64,000 bases of DNA from Dysgonomonas sp. HGC4 (GTDB lineage Bacteria; Bacteroidota; Bacteroidia; Bacteroidales; Dysgonomonadaceae), in contig NZ_CVRU01000056.1 in assembly GCF_001261715.1 (NCBI RefSeq), forward strand, positions 57,350 to 121,349. Reading direction: 5' to 3'. Made by a program: the position numbers and the translations under genes. The notes under the pieces were generated by a model. That model saw only the letters and a program-made list of their open reading frames with translations, made no database searches and was not told the origin of the DNA. Positions 40,133 through 49,420 of this stretch are shown piece by piece (position 1 is the stretch's first letter; every line of letters starts with the position of its first letter).

Positions 40133-43075
40133 TTACTCTTCAAGATTGTCATTCGAATCTGGCGATTGCACCTTCATCAACTTGGTTATAACATCCACTT
40201 GCTTCTGAGCCTTTTCAATTAATCTCTGATTGTTTGGCTCCAGCGAAATTACCTTTATAAAATCGTTAAGACCTTGTTGATACTGCTCTGTTACTTTACT
40301 AGCTAATCCTCTATTAAAGTAAGCTTTTGTATAATTAGGATTCAACTCAATAGCTTTACTGTAATCTTCAATCGCAACACTGTGCTGACTATGATTATAA
40401 TAGATATTGCCTCTATTAAAGTAAGTTTCTGCTAACTCAGGATTAAGACGGATAGCCTCCGTATAATCTTTTACAGCCGAATCGTATGCCTGCTTATTAG
40501 TATATGCATTTCCTCTATTAAAATACGCTTCCGCATTTTCAGGAGAAATAAGCAATAACTCGCTAAAGTTAAAGATTGCCGAATCAAAATCTTTAAGGTA
40601 TGCATACGACAAACCTCTATTCAGATAAGCTTCTGCATAATTAGAATCTAACTCTAACACTCTATCATAATTAGCAATAGCCTCAGAGTATTCCTCTTCT
40701 TTAAAGTAAGCGGTTGCCAAATTAGCATATACATGAACTCCAGCCTTCTGATTAATTACAACCTTGTTATAATCGACAATAGCCAATTTGAACTGATTGG
40801 TTTTGAAATAAGCATCGGCTCTGTACAAATACACCTCAATACTATCAGGATTTAAACGAAGTACCTCATCAAAGTCGGCTATTGCCTGATCGTATTGGTC
40901 TTTGATATAATAACACTCTCCTCGTTTGAAATAAGCCCTCTCGTCTGTTGAATTAACATTGATGGCTTCCGTAAAGTCAGCTATTGCTTTATCGTATTCG
41001 CCTACACTAAAATATACGCTTCCACGACTAAACAAGTCTATACTATTAGGATCTAAACGCAATGCTTCATTACAATCGTCTATTGCTTTCTGAAACTCAC
41101 CTTTATTATTATAAGCATTGCCTCTGTTATTATAAGCTTCTGCATTATTAGGATTTAGTTCTATAGCTTTATTAAAATCTTCAATCGCTTTATCAACATC
41201 ATTACGTTGCAATAAAATTGTTCCTCGAAGATTATACACAGATGCATCATCTGGATTCAAACGAAGTACTGTATTAAAGTTATCAATAGCTCTGTCGTAT
41301 TCTTTTCTATTATAATACACTAACCCACGATTGTAATATGCTTTATCATAATCGGGAGATATAATAATTGTAGCATTATAATCATTGATAGCCTTATCTA
41401 ATTCATTTATTTTTGCATACGCCAATCCTCTATTATAATAAGCATCTTTATCATTAGGATTAAGTCTAAGTGTAGCATTGAAGTCTTCAATTGCTTTATC
41501 ATAATTCTCCAACGATAGGTACACCATTCCTCTATTCAAATACGCTTTGATATTATTAGGTTTGATACGCAGGGTTGCATCAAAATTTTCGATTGCCTGA
41601 TTATTCAATCCTTTACTTTTACAAATCACACCCCTATTAAAATAAGCTTTGGCATCATAAGGATTCATTTTCAAAGTGGTATCATAATCATTCAAAGCAT
41701 CATCAAACAAGCCCATATTAAAATAGGCATTGGCTCGATTATAATAAGCATTGGTATAGCTAGGGTTTAATTGAATCGCTTCATTGTAATCTTGTATAGC
41801 TTTATCGTACTGTCCCATATTACTGAACGTAGTACCTCTGCTATAAAATGTTTCAGCATCATTCAAATTCAAATTGATAGCTGTATTATAATTTTCGAGA
41901 GCGTGCTCAAAATCACCTTTATCGCTGTATGCTGTTCCTTTATTAAAATACGCCTCAGCATATTCAGGATTTAATGCTAATGCCTGATTATAATTCTCTA
42001 TAGCAACATCATATTGTCCTTTGTTACCATACGCTGTTCCTCTATTATAATAAGCCTCTGTATAATTTGAGTTTAGTTCGATAGCCCTATCATAATCCAG
42101 TATAGCTTTATCATGCTCACCTATACTATTGTACACATTTCCTCTATTATTAAAAACCTGAGGCTGATTCGCATTTATTTCTATCAGTTTTGTATATGTT
42201 GCAATAGATTGTACAGTATCTGCATTTGCTGAATAAGCCTGAGCTAAGTAGAAATAAGTTTGATAAAGCAAACTGCTTTTTCGATCTTTATCTATCACCT
42301 CATCCTTTTCTATATTTTTTGCAATTTCCTCCAACGCTCCAATTTTTGTAGTCATATCAGCTTTACTTATTGCTGCATGTATATCAAAATTGTAGCTCGA
42401 AGTGCGTGCGTCTTCTTTTATATTTCCCTCTATTTTTTCGACTGCCGAAAGGGTACTTTCCACCTTACCCAAAGCAACTTCGATCTCGTTCTTACGATCG
42501 TCTATTTCTTGAGTCTTAGCATCAATTTGCTCTTTCTGAGCATCAATCTCTAATTTCTTAGAATCTATATCTTTTTTCTTGTGGTCTATCTCATCATTTT
42601 TATCAGTCACCTTGTCAAGAGTATCCTCCACGGCTTTCATACGATCTTTTAACTCCATAAAACCTAAGAATGAAAAAATGAGAGTTATGAGAGCCAATAC
42701 CGCAGCCCAAACAAATAAGAGCATCACTGTATTATCTGCAGTTCTCGATAGCATTCCCGAATATTCGGTTAATTGGGTAGTGGCTTGTTTAATAATCGCA
42801 TCCTCAGCCATTTTAGCTTTCTGGGTTTTAACCAAATTGATGCTATCAACATAATGGCGTCCTACCTGATCGGTAGCAACCACATATTGAGAGTTCTCAC
42901 GAAGCATCCCAAATAGTTCTTTTAACTCCTGATTATTTTGTTCGGCACGATCAACAATACGTTTAGTGTTAATATAGCTTATGCTGCCCGCAGTTAAGGT
43001 AAGTGCTATAAGAATACACGCAAACCAGCCAAAATTGATGAATCGAGCAGTTTTTCTGTTTTTGTCAATAGCCAT
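40133..43075 (-). CDS. large membrane TPR protein with sensor-like N-terminus
   Basis: The 980-residue protein has two N-terminal transmembrane helices (about 13-32 and 103-125) enclosing a periplasmic helical segment of about 70 residues, as in four-helix-bundle sensors. A cytoplasmic coiled coil follows (about 130-215: DEIDHKKKDIDSKKLEIDAQ and on). After a linker come about 20 consecutive TPR units, each close to AEAYYNRGNAYxNKGxYDxA. No kinase, phosphatase or DNA-binding domain is attached. It may be a scaffold that links an outer signal to cytoplasmic partners. Confidence 0.8.
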   Translation of the reverse strand: MAIDKNRKTARFINFGWFACILIALTLTAGSISYINTKRIVDRAEQNNQELKELFGMLRENSQYVVATDQVGRHYVDSINLVKTQKAKMAEDAIIKQATTQLTEYSGMLSRTADNTVMLLFVWAAVLALITLIFSFLGFMELKDRMKAVEDTLDKVTDKNDEIDHKKKDIDSKKLEIDAQKEQIDAKTQEIDDRKNEIEVALGKVESTLSAVEKIEGNIKEDARTSSYNFDIHAAISKADMTTKIGALEEIAKNIEKDEVIDKDRKSSLLYQTYFYLAQAYSANADTVQSIATYTKLIEINANQPQVFNNRGNVYNSIGEHDKAILDYDRAIELNSNYTEAYYNRGTAYGNKGQYDVAIENYNQALALNPEYAEAYFNKGTAYSDKGDFEHALENYNTAINLNLNDAETFYSRGTTFSNMGQYDKAIQDYNEAIQLNPSYTNAYYNRANAYFNMGLFDDALNDYDTTLKMNPYDAKAYFNRGVICKSKGLNNQAIENFDATLRIKPNNIKAYLNRGMVYLSLENYDKAIEDFNATLRLNPNDKDAYYNRGLAYAKINELDKAINDYNATIIISPDYDKAYYNRGLVYYNRKEYDRAIDNFNTVLRLNPDDASVYNLRGTILLQRNDVDKAIEDFNKAIELNPNNAEAYNNRGNAYNNKGEFQKAIDDCNEALRLDPNSIDLFSRGSVYFSVGEYDKAIADFTEAINVNSTDERAYFKRGECYYIKDQYDQAIADFDEVLRLNPDSIEVYLYRADAYFKTNQFKLAIVDYNKVVINQKAGVHVYANLATAYFKEEEYSEAIANYDRVLELDSNYAEAYLNRGLSYAYLKDFDSAIFNFSELLLISPENAEAYFNRGNAYTNKQAYDSAVKDYTEAIRLNPELAETYFNRGNIYYNHSQHSVAIEDYSKAIELNPNYTKAYFNRGLASKVTEQYQQGLNDFIKVISLEPNNQRLIEKAQKQVDVITKLMKVQSPDSNDNLEE

Positions 43076-43437
43076 AGTATAGCTTTTTTATAATATATTT
43101 AATTTATGATTTTCACCTATTAGGTTCTTTAACAACGAAGTAATTATGCATACCTCATCTATCCCGGGTTAAGGAAAAGAAGCGATTTATGTGCACAGAT
43201 GAATCCTTTATTATTAAGTGCCCTTTATGTTTTTTTAGATACACAGCGTGTGCTTTATTTCATATGTACCTATAAGTTACAAAAATAAGAAAAAACATTA
43301 ACACTTGAACACTAAATCCTTTTTTTTAGAAATGAAAATAAATGCAAAATTTAACAATAGGAGTATTTACCTGACTAAAGGCGTCAATCATTATTACTAT
43401 CTTTATGTTTCATTTTGATCATTAGAGAATAAATTAA

Positions 43438-43980
43438 ATGTGTATGAACAGTTATTACAAGCTGACTAAATGGGTAGTTTTCACAATTGGTATATGTATA
43501 CTTACAGGCTTATCTTCTTGTGGAAGCAGCAAGGTTTTATATAATCCGGTAGAAGTTGAGCAATTATCTCGTAGTTTAAGTATTCCTATCAACAACGATG
43601 ACCCCAATATACCATTATATGCAGAAGTATCTCTATGGCTGGGCGTACCTTATCGTTATAGTGGAAACTCAAAAGCCGGATCCGATTGCTCAGGTTTTGT
43701 AAGCGAAGTATACAGAAGAGTATATAGCAAGAAACTCGAAAGATCGTCCGAAGATCAGGCAAAAAAAGATGTACACAAAGTAGGCAAAGGTGGATTAAAA
43801 ACCGGCGATCTCGTATTTTTCAGTACCTCTCCCAGATCAAAGAAAATAGATCATGTCGGAATTTTTCTTAGAGACGGCTACTTCATTCACGCATCCACCT
43901 CCAAAGGAGTAATAGTTAGCCATCTGAATGAAGATTATTATAAACGAACGTGGAAAAAAGGAGGCAGAGTTAAATTATAA
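43438..43980 (+). CDS. NlpC/P60 lipoprotein, peptidoglycan endopeptidase
   Basis: The 180-residue protein has a lipoprotein signal with lipobox LSSC (Cys28) and an NlpC/P60 domain at about 60-180. The catalytic Cys84 is in GSDCSGFV, His139 in IDHVGIFL and His151 in YFIHAS. It should cleave the D-iGlu to diaminopimelate bond of stem peptides at the outer-membrane inner face. An in-frame ATG two codons downstream is an equally possible start. Confidence 0.9.
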   Translation: MCMNSYYKLTKWVVFTIGICILTGLSSCGSSKVLYNPVEVEQLSRSLSIPINNDDPNIPLYAEVSLWLGVPYRYSGNSKAGSDCSGFVSEVYRRVYSKKLERSSEDQAKKDVHKVGKGGLKTGDLVFFSTSPRSKKIDHVGIFLRDGYFIHASTSKGVIVSHLNEDYYKRTWKKGGRVKL

Positions 43981-44046
43981 ATAACTTACGATTTATAAAT
44001 GAGTAAGACACTTCTAATTCTATCCCATTCTTTTAAATATATCAAC

Positions 44047-44081
44047 AAAAAGCAGACATTTTTCTTGTCTGCTTTCTTTTT
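44047..44081. terminator. bidirectional terminator
   Basis: AAAGCAGAC, a 9-nt loop and GTCTGCTTTCTTTTT form a stem between the convergent NlpC/P60 (plus) and sulfatase (minus) genes. Confidence 0.75.
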
Positions 44082-44088
44082 AAACTCT

Positions 44089-45615
44089 TTATACCTCATC
44101 AGGCCAAGGAACTAATTTTTCTGTATTTTTAAAAGAAGGTCTTTGAGCGTCAACTCTTCTAAGGTATTTACCCAAGTCTTTCGATAGATTTCTTACAATA
44201 TCTACTCGCTTTTCAGATAAATTATTTATTTCACCAATATCTTCTGTTACATTAAAGAGTTCTTTCTTTCCTGTGTCATAATAATAAATCAACTTCCAAT
44301 CTCCATCACGTACGGAGCAGGTTGCTCCGATTCCCGGTCCCGATGGTCCCCAGATATTCGGAAAATTCCAATACAATTTTCGATTTTTAGAAGGATTGCC
44401 TTTCTCTGTCAATAACGGAACAAAACTCACACCATCAACAGGCTGCACTGACCTGCATTTTTCCACACCCGCCATCTCCAGAATCGTTGGAAAGAAATCT
44501 TCTATAATAACATACTCATTATTTTTAGATTGCTTTTTAACTTTTTGAGGCCACGAAACAATCATAGGTTCACGTATTCCTCCCTCGTAAGCTGATCCCT
44601 TTCCACTATTTAGTGGCGAATTCTGAGTATGAGGCTCTCCACTTCGCGAAGTTGCGGCAAGCCCTCCATTATCAGACATAAACATGATTATTGTATTATC
44701 GGCTATTCCGTTTATTTCTAAGTAATCCATTAAATCACCCAAACTTTTATCCATTCCCTCAATAAGCGAAGCGTATGCCGATTCGATCTCAGTCATCCCT
44801 TTATCTCTATATTTCTGATAGAATCGCATATCTTTCTGAATAGGAATATGAATGGCATAATGCGCCATATATAAAAAGAACGGTTGATCGAGCTTTTGAG
44901 CATGATCCAGAGCTTTTTTAGCTTCCAAGGTAAGAGCTTCGGTTACAAAAATATCTTGTCCCCAATATTTATCGAGACCCGGTATAGCTTGAAGAGGACT
45001 TTTTTGTCCATCAGTTTTGTTTCCAAAATTTTCAGTTCCCAGATAACTAGCCAAACCACCTCCGGCATGCCCTGCAATATTAACTTCAAATCCGAAATGA
45101 TAGGGACTTTCACCTGGAGTATCTATGGCTCCAAAATGAGCTTTTCCACAGTGTATAGTATGATAGCCATTATCTTTCAAAATCTGAGCCAATGAAGTTA
45201 CCTGATAAGTATAGTCAATTCCCTCAGTTTGGCAGATTCCATTAATATTCCAGTTTGGAGGTTGTATTATATCACTCTTTCCATCATTCGATTTATTCTT
45301 CTCCAAAGTCCAGTTTGTAACGCGATGTCTGGCAGCATTCATCCCAGTCATCAAACTGACTCTTGACGGAGAACTCACACTACAAGCATAGGCTTGAGTA
45401 AACATCATTCCTTGGTCTGCTAAACGCTCCATGTTGGGAGTTTCGTACAGATTGTTCCACTGAGTCCTTTCAGTCCAAAAAGGTAACGAAGTATCTTGCC
45501 AACCCATATCATCAACCAGAAAGACTATAATATTTGGTTGCTCTTGTATTTTCTTTTGGGCAGTACTAACTAATGGGATGCATATAGCTAATGGTACAAT
45601 AGATTTCCATTTCAT
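44089..45615 (-). CDS. secreted sulfatase, serine type
   Basis: From the ATG at 45615 the protein has 508 residues and a signal peptide (MKWKSIVPLAICIPLVSTAQ). Metal ligands DD are at about 35-36 in IIVFLVDDMGW. The modified residue is in SVSSPSRVSLMTG: the S-x-P-x-R form, with Ser81 to be turned into formylglycine by an anaerobic sulfatase-maturating enzyme. SDNGG and the HAGGG-like segment are present. The substrate is likely a host or algal glycan. The longer frame from 45681 would add 22 residues that disrupt the signal peptide. Confidence 0.88.
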   Translation of the reverse strand: MKWKSIVPLAICIPLVSTAQKKIQEQPNIIVFLVDDMGWQDTSLPFWTERTQWNNLYETPNMERLADQGMMFTQAYACSVSSPSRVSLMTGMNAARHRVTNWTLEKNKSNDGKSDIIQPPNWNINGICQTEGIDYTYQVTSLAQILKDNGYHTIHCGKAHFGAIDTPGESPYHFGFEVNIAGHAGGGLASYLGTENFGNKTDGQKSPLQAIPGLDKYWGQDIFVTEALTLEAKKALDHAQKLDQPFFLYMAHYAIHIPIQKDMRFYQKYRDKGMTEIESAYASLIEGMDKSLGDLMDYLEINGIADNTIIMFMSDNGGLAATSRSGEPHTQNSPLNSGKGSAYEGGIREPMIVSWPQKVKKQSKNNEYVIIEDFFPTILEMAGVEKCRSVQPVDGVSFVPLLTEKGNPSKNRKLYWNFPNIWGPSGPGIGATCSVRDGDWKLIYYYDTGKKELFNVTEDIGEINNLSEKRVDIVRNLSKDLGKYLRRVDAQRPSFKNTEKLVPWPDEV

Positions 45616-45761
45616 CTTTAATGCGAATTTATGTTTTTCATAGGTTATCAACATAAAGGTACAACTTTTCGTGCAATCCATAATTTTAATTATCCTCTAT
45701 TATCATATAAAATATCAACGACACAACCTCTTAGCAATATTATTTTTTTTACATTTGCTTT

Positions 45762-46271
45762 ATGAGAGTTCGTCTAGCAATAGTTGCCATTTTGCTCATA
45801 GCAGGATTATTGATCAGTTTGTTTTCCAAAAACAAGCTGACTCGCTTTTGCCTGCACACTCCTCTCAAGGTACTACTTATCAGCTTAACAATATCTCTTC
45901 CCTTATGGATTATATCGGGCTATATTTTTAAAGACTCAGACATAAAACAATATATGGATGTTAACAATAAAGACTTATTCTTTTATCCATTTTTTATCTG
46001 TTTCAGCTGCGCCATAGCATCTTACTCTATATTTCTTAGCAAAATACGCAGCGTTCGTAAAAACTTTCTTTTGTCATTTATAAGCTTTCTCCCACTGCCC
46101 CTGCTCATATCCTTTTCCCTTGTTTCATCGCAGCTAGAATCTAGTGAATACTATTTACAAACAGCCTATTATTCGCTGGCATTCATTCTACCTCAAACCT
46201 ATTTCTTCGTCTATTTTTGGAGAAGGGAGCAAAAAGGAGAATGGTCAAAAGATGGTCACTTCCACAGGTGA
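45762..46271 (+). CDS. hypothetical membrane protein (169 aa)
   Basis: Four or five hydrophobic helices are visible: residues 5-20, 35-55, 73-95, 105-125 and 137-155. No signature motif identifies a family. It is divergent from the sulfatase, with about 145 bp between starts, and 70 nt before a lipoprotein gene on the same strand. Confidence 0.55.
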   Translation: MRVRLAIVAILLIAGLLISLFSKNKLTRFCLHTPLKVLLISLTISLPLWIISGYIFKDSDIKQYMDVNNKDLFFYPFFICFSCAIASYSIFLSKIRSVRKNFLLSFISFLPLPLLISFSLVSSQLESSEYYLQTAYYSLAFILPQTYFFVYFWRREQKGEWSKDGHFHR

Positions 46272-46341
46272 GACCGCACAATTATAGAACATTTTAGAAT
46301 GTTGGCTGTTTTAAGAGAAGTTATTTATAAACTATCTACAT

Positions 46342-46977
46342 ATGAAAAAATTAATTGGTTTACTCTTTTTGCTACCTCTATTATTTGCATCATGCGCATC
46401 AAATAATACTGTAAAAATGACCATTGCTTCACAACAAGGAGATTGTGTGGGCGTAGCTCCTCAGAAATGCCTACTCGTAAAAAAAGGCTCCGAATCTAAC
46501 TGGACATTCTTTTACAATCAAATAGAAGGCTTCGACTACAAAGAAGGCTTCGAGTATGTATTGGAAGTTAAGGAAGAAAAAGTTGAAAATCCACCTGCTG
46601 ATGCTTCTTCATTAAGATATATTCTTGTAAAAGAAATATCCAAGACACCCACCACATCCGAAGGATTACCTGCATCAATAAATCCTGTTACTGAAAATTA
46701 CCAATGGGTAGGACGCGTACTTGAAAAAGATGAGGTAAATATAGGTCGTGGAGCTGCCGAAGGCAAGATAAGCGCAACTGTAGTAAAATTAGTGGTTACA
46801 AGTTCCGAAACAGATAAATTCAAGGAAGGCGACACTATTCATGCCGAACTGATAACATCTCCTGCGATTGCTCCGAGCATAGGAGGAGAGTATGTTTTTA
46901 AAGCAAAAGACATGCACCCGGCACACGCTTTAGGCGTATATATGCTAGAAACAGATGTACAAGATTTGACTCGATAA
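46342..46977 (+). CDS. lipoprotein with DUF4377-like domain
   Basis: The 211-residue protein has a lipoprotein signal (LLFLLPLLFASC, Cys18). A DUF4377-like domain at about 25-100 contains CVGVAPQKCLLVKKGSESNW and GFDYKEGFEYVLEVKEEKV, and the last 80 residues form a beta-rich second domain. DUF4377 proteins are often paired with HslJ/META domains in stress-related lipoproteins; the second domain could be of that general kind. The function is unknown. Confidence 0.7.
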   Translation: MKKLIGLLFLLPLLFASCASNNTVKMTIASQQGDCVGVAPQKCLLVKKGSESNWTFFYNQIEGFDYKEGFEYVLEVKEEKVENPPADASSLRYILVKEISKTPTTSEGLPASINPVTENYQWVGRVLEKDEVNIGRGAAEGKISATVVKLVVTSSETDKFKEGDTIHAELITSPAIAPSIGGEYVFKAKDMHPAHALGVYMLETDVQDLTR

Positions 46978-47001
46978 TAGCAATATATATAGAGTGAAAA
47001 G

Positions 47002-47036
47002 ACAGCGACAAATTAAACCTGCCGCTGTTTTTTTTA
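47002..47036 (+). terminator. terminator of the lipoprotein gene
   Basis: ACAGCG and CGCTGT pair around a 15-nt loop, followed by a run of eight T. It lies 25 nt after the lipoprotein stop. Confidence 0.7.
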
Positions 47037-47050
47037 TTTATATAAACCTC

Positions 47051-47674
47051 TCAACATTCAGTTTTACGCAAAGTAGACCTTCTTCTTATAGTAAAATCTT
47101 TTTGCTTACAAACATCCCTACGAATTTTAGAAATTATCTCACTTATCCGACTCTGAGATATTGTTGTAAGACTCGATAAATCGGCATAGTTTATCGCAGG
47201 CTTCAAACGAACATACATCTTAAAGAGCTCAAATTCGTGAATAGGGTATTTAGCATATACAAAGTCAAAGATATCGTTCTCCAACTCAAACTTACTTTTA
47301 ATCAACTCTTCATCACTTTCAGAATCGTCTATTTTATCATGATTATCCAATGGAGTTGTTACGCTTTGCGATGCCTGTATATTTATCTGCATGAAGTTGG
47401 TAAAGAATGCTCTATGAAAATACGCTTTATAATCGGCTATCTCCAATCCTCCGAAACGTATCTTATCATAAATACGCAGAAAAGTATCATTCAAAACATC
47501 TTCATCATAAGTATCTTTATTGATTAATTCAGTCTGCAAACAAGGGTAGAACCTCCCAAACCATTCTTTAAACGCATCTGCTTTCAATTGATTCTCGGGA
47601 GTGGCAATGGCTCCGGGTTTAATTTTAATATACTTCTTTCCTTTATTATTTGCTCCGCTATTACCTAGTTTCAT
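47051..47674 (-). CDS. sigma-factor-like protein
   Basis: The 207-residue protein has a sigma region 2-like stretch (DEDVLNDTFLRIYDKIRFGG, residues about 58-77, then YKAYFHRAFFTNFMQI). A C-terminal helix-turn-helix resembles region 4 (TTISQSRISEIISKIRRDVC). The order matches small ECF-type sigma factors, but the canonical core-binding DAEDxxQE pattern is weak, so it may be a divergent or phage-type factor. It is the last gene of a leftward set controlled across the S24 repressor switch at 48362-48500. Confidence 0.6.
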   Translation of the reverse strand: MKLGNSGANNKGKKYIKIKPGAIATPENQLKADAFKEWFGRFYPCLQTELINKDTYDEDVLNDTFLRIYDKIRFGGLEIADYKAYFHRAFFTNFMQINIQASQSVTTPLDNHDKIDDSESDEELIKSKFELENDIFDFVYAKYPIHEFELFKMYVRLKPAINYADLSSLTTISQSRISEIISKIRRDVCKQKDFTIRRRSTLRKTEC

Positions 47675-47740
47675 AATTGTGTTTGGTTTTGATGGTAAGT
47701 ATTCTTAATAAACAAATCGCATTCAACGAACATAGAGAAG

Positions 47741-47992
47741 TTAGGCATATTGCCCATATTCAATCTGATCGACAATACTAACGGTTCTTGCTTTGTGTTT
47801 AACTCGTTCGATTATACGATCAACATTAGATCGTTCTGCTTTTATCTGTACAACCGTATCAGCATCAATCCGAATAGAACGAAGATTAGTTTGTTTTTTC
47901 TTGGTACGATCTATCAATTTTTGAGCTTGTTTGATAGCATCCGATTGGTCAAAAGTTTTGTAGCGTCTCTTTGTAGATGTCTTGGTTTCCAT
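47741..47992 (-). CDS. hypothetical basic protein (83 aa)
   Basis: From the ATG at 47992 (METKTSTKRRYKTFDQSD) the protein is highly basic and helical, with two clusters of Lys/Arg. It could bind nucleic acid. It lies 65 nt after the 76-residue frame and 66 nt before the sigma-like gene, probably one transcript. An upstream ATG at 48046 is less likely. Confidence 0.5.
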   Translation of the reverse strand: METKTSTKRRYKTFDQSDAIKQAQKLIDRTKKKQTNLRSIRIDADTVVQIKAERSNVDRIIERVKHKARTVSIVDQIEYGQYA

Positions 47993-48057
47993 AAGGGTTT
48001 GTTTTAAGTTTGTTTTGTTCTTTGTAAGTTTTGTTTGTGTTGTCAAGGAGAGTCTAA

Positions 48058-48216
48058 TTAGCCGGCAGTTTTAAAGAATTCACCGAATCGTTCAAACAAC
48101 TCTTTGTCTTCGTAATAGCGCTCAATAGCCCATTCCTCATTGTAATTATAAGAGTTGTTCAAATACTCTTCATTCTGTTCAAATGCAGCGTTCCAGAGCA
48201 ATTCTTCTGTTGTCAT
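48058..48216 (-). CDS. hypothetical acidic protein (52 aa)
   Basis: From the ATG at 48216 (MTTEELLWNAAFEQNEEYLN) this is a short, very acidic and aromatic protein. It is the first gene after the leftward switch promoter. Its charge is opposite to that of the next gene's product, which might pair with it, but this is only a guess. Confidence 0.45.
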   Translation of the reverse strand: MTTEELLWNAAFEQNEEYLNNSYNYNEEWAIERYYEDKELFERFGEFFKTAG

Positions 48217-48361
48217 ATTGTAGATTATTATATTTTCTATAAAGCATACTAACATATACACATTATTCTTTATTGATAAAATTATCAAAATTAGGACTAT
48301 TCGGTTTCTCGGTCACATCCTTATCCTTTTAATTTTTTCTGATATTATCAAAAGCAATCAA

Positions 48362-48392
48362 TTGGTTTATATCGTTTTAATTTATATCTTTG
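48362..48392 (+). promoter_or_regulatory. rightward promoter of the S24 repressor
   Basis: TTGG (48362-48365), exactly 19 bp, then TATCTTTG (48385-48392) fit the Bacteroidetes promoter. The leader before the ATG at 48511 is about 110 nt and contains the palindromes at 48426-48500. Confidence 0.65.
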
Positions 48393-48417
48393 TAATTCAT
48401 CATTTGGATTGACAATG

Positions 48418-48500
48418 CAAATATATTCGATATTTCGAACACAAACAAGTCTATTCAAATAAAGTATTCGACAAACCGAATATTTAGAATCAATCTAAAT
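48418..48500. promoter_or_regulatory. leftward promoter and three operator palindromes
   Basis: On the minus strand TATATTTG (48425-48418) is the -7 box of a leftward promoter, with TTG about 20 bp upstream. Palindrome TTCGA-N4-TCGAA (48426-48439) lies inside the spacer between these boxes, and TATTCG-N6-CGAATA (48465-48482) and ATTTAGA-N5-TCTAAAT (48482-48500) follow toward the repressor gene. A bound repressor at the first would block leftward transcription. Confidence 0.6.
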
Positions 48501-48510
48501 AAAAAAAAAG

Positions 48511-49281
48511 ATGAAAAATTCAATAAACGAGCGCATTAAGATGATTGTAGAACAAAGTTCGAAATCAGTAAGGGCTTATGCTGAGTTTGCGAATATTGCC
48601 CAAACAACACTAAATGATTGTATTAAAGGCTCAACAGAGCCTAAATTTGGGCTCATCGACAAAATAATTAACGCCGAACCGAATATAAATACAGATTGGC
48701 TCTTAACCGGACGAGGCGACATGTACCGCAAAGAGGACAATGAAAGCAATCTAAGCCTCGCTATTGACGCGGAACAAGAGCCTTATTTCGTGAATAGCTC
48801 AGGCGTAAAATATTACGAAATGCCCAATGGGCGATTTCGCATGCGCGTACCTTTAATCCCCATAAAAGCTTATGCCAAATATGTAGATGAATATCGCGAT
48901 GCAGAATTTGTTAATGACTTGGAGGAAGTCGAATTTATTGTCGACAAAATTGGCATGGGACGCTATTATGCTTTCGAAATAAAAGGAGATAGCATGGATG
49001 ATGGTTCAAAACGCAGCATATGTGATAAAGATATTGTTTTAGCTCGTGAATTACCTAAGGATTATTGGCGTGACAGATTACGGAATGATGAGTATCCTTT
49101 TTGGATTATACTAATAGGTAATACCATTGTATGTAAACAAATAATTAAACAAGATTTGGAACGCTGCGAAATAACTTGTCACTCTTTGAATTCATCTCCC
49201 GAGTACGCCGATTTCACTCTAAGCATGAATGATATCAGCCAACTATGCAATATCGTAGCTCGTCAATCGGTACAATTTTAA
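48511..49281 (+). CDS. XRE-HTH repressor with S24 (LexA-type) peptidase domain
   Basis: The 256-residue protein has an N-terminal HTH (residues 14-45, SKSVRAYAEFANIAQTTLND), a linker with NTDWLLTGRGDM, and a C-terminal S24 domain. The latter contains EIKGDSMDDGSK with Ser161 as catalytic residue and NTIVCKQI with Lys209 as the general base. This is the plan of lambda CI and LexA-like repressors that cleave themselves after DNA damage. It is divergent from three small genes ending in a sigma-like gene; no other phage genes are near. Confidence 0.88.
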   Translation: MKNSINERIKMIVEQSSKSVRAYAEFANIAQTTLNDCIKGSTEPKFGLIDKIINAEPNINTDWLLTGRGDMYRKEDNESNLSLAIDAEQEPYFVNSSGVKYYEMPNGRFRMRVPLIPIKAYAKYVDEYRDAEFVNDLEEVEFIVDKIGMGRYYAFEIKGDSMDDGSKRSICDKDIVLARELPKDYWRDRLRNDEYPFWIILIGNTIVCKQIIKQDLERCEITCHSLNSSPEYADFTLSMNDISQLCNIVARQSVQF

Positions 49282-49402
49282 GATATTGATTTATTTCATA
49301 TCTTTATCATCCTATTTTTGGGGAAGAATTATTAAATTTAGCCAAAACACTTTTAGTGATCTCCCTTACAAACAAGCCAATAGTCTCCTAAATGTTGCCA
49401 AT

Positions 49403-49415
49403 AAGTCTTAGACTT
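49403..49415. promoter_or_regulatory. AAGTC-N3-GACTT palindrome, copy 4
   Basis: AAGTCTTAGACTT lies 5 nt before the ATG at 49421. It is the same 13-bp layout with an A/T change at the second position on each side. Confidence 0.45.
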
Positions 49416-49420
49416 AAATT

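Noticed and set aside
42260..42854. Plus-strand open frames opposite the N-terminal part of the TPR protein
   Set aside because: They mirror the coiled-coil and TPR codons of the real gene and have no promoter or leader.
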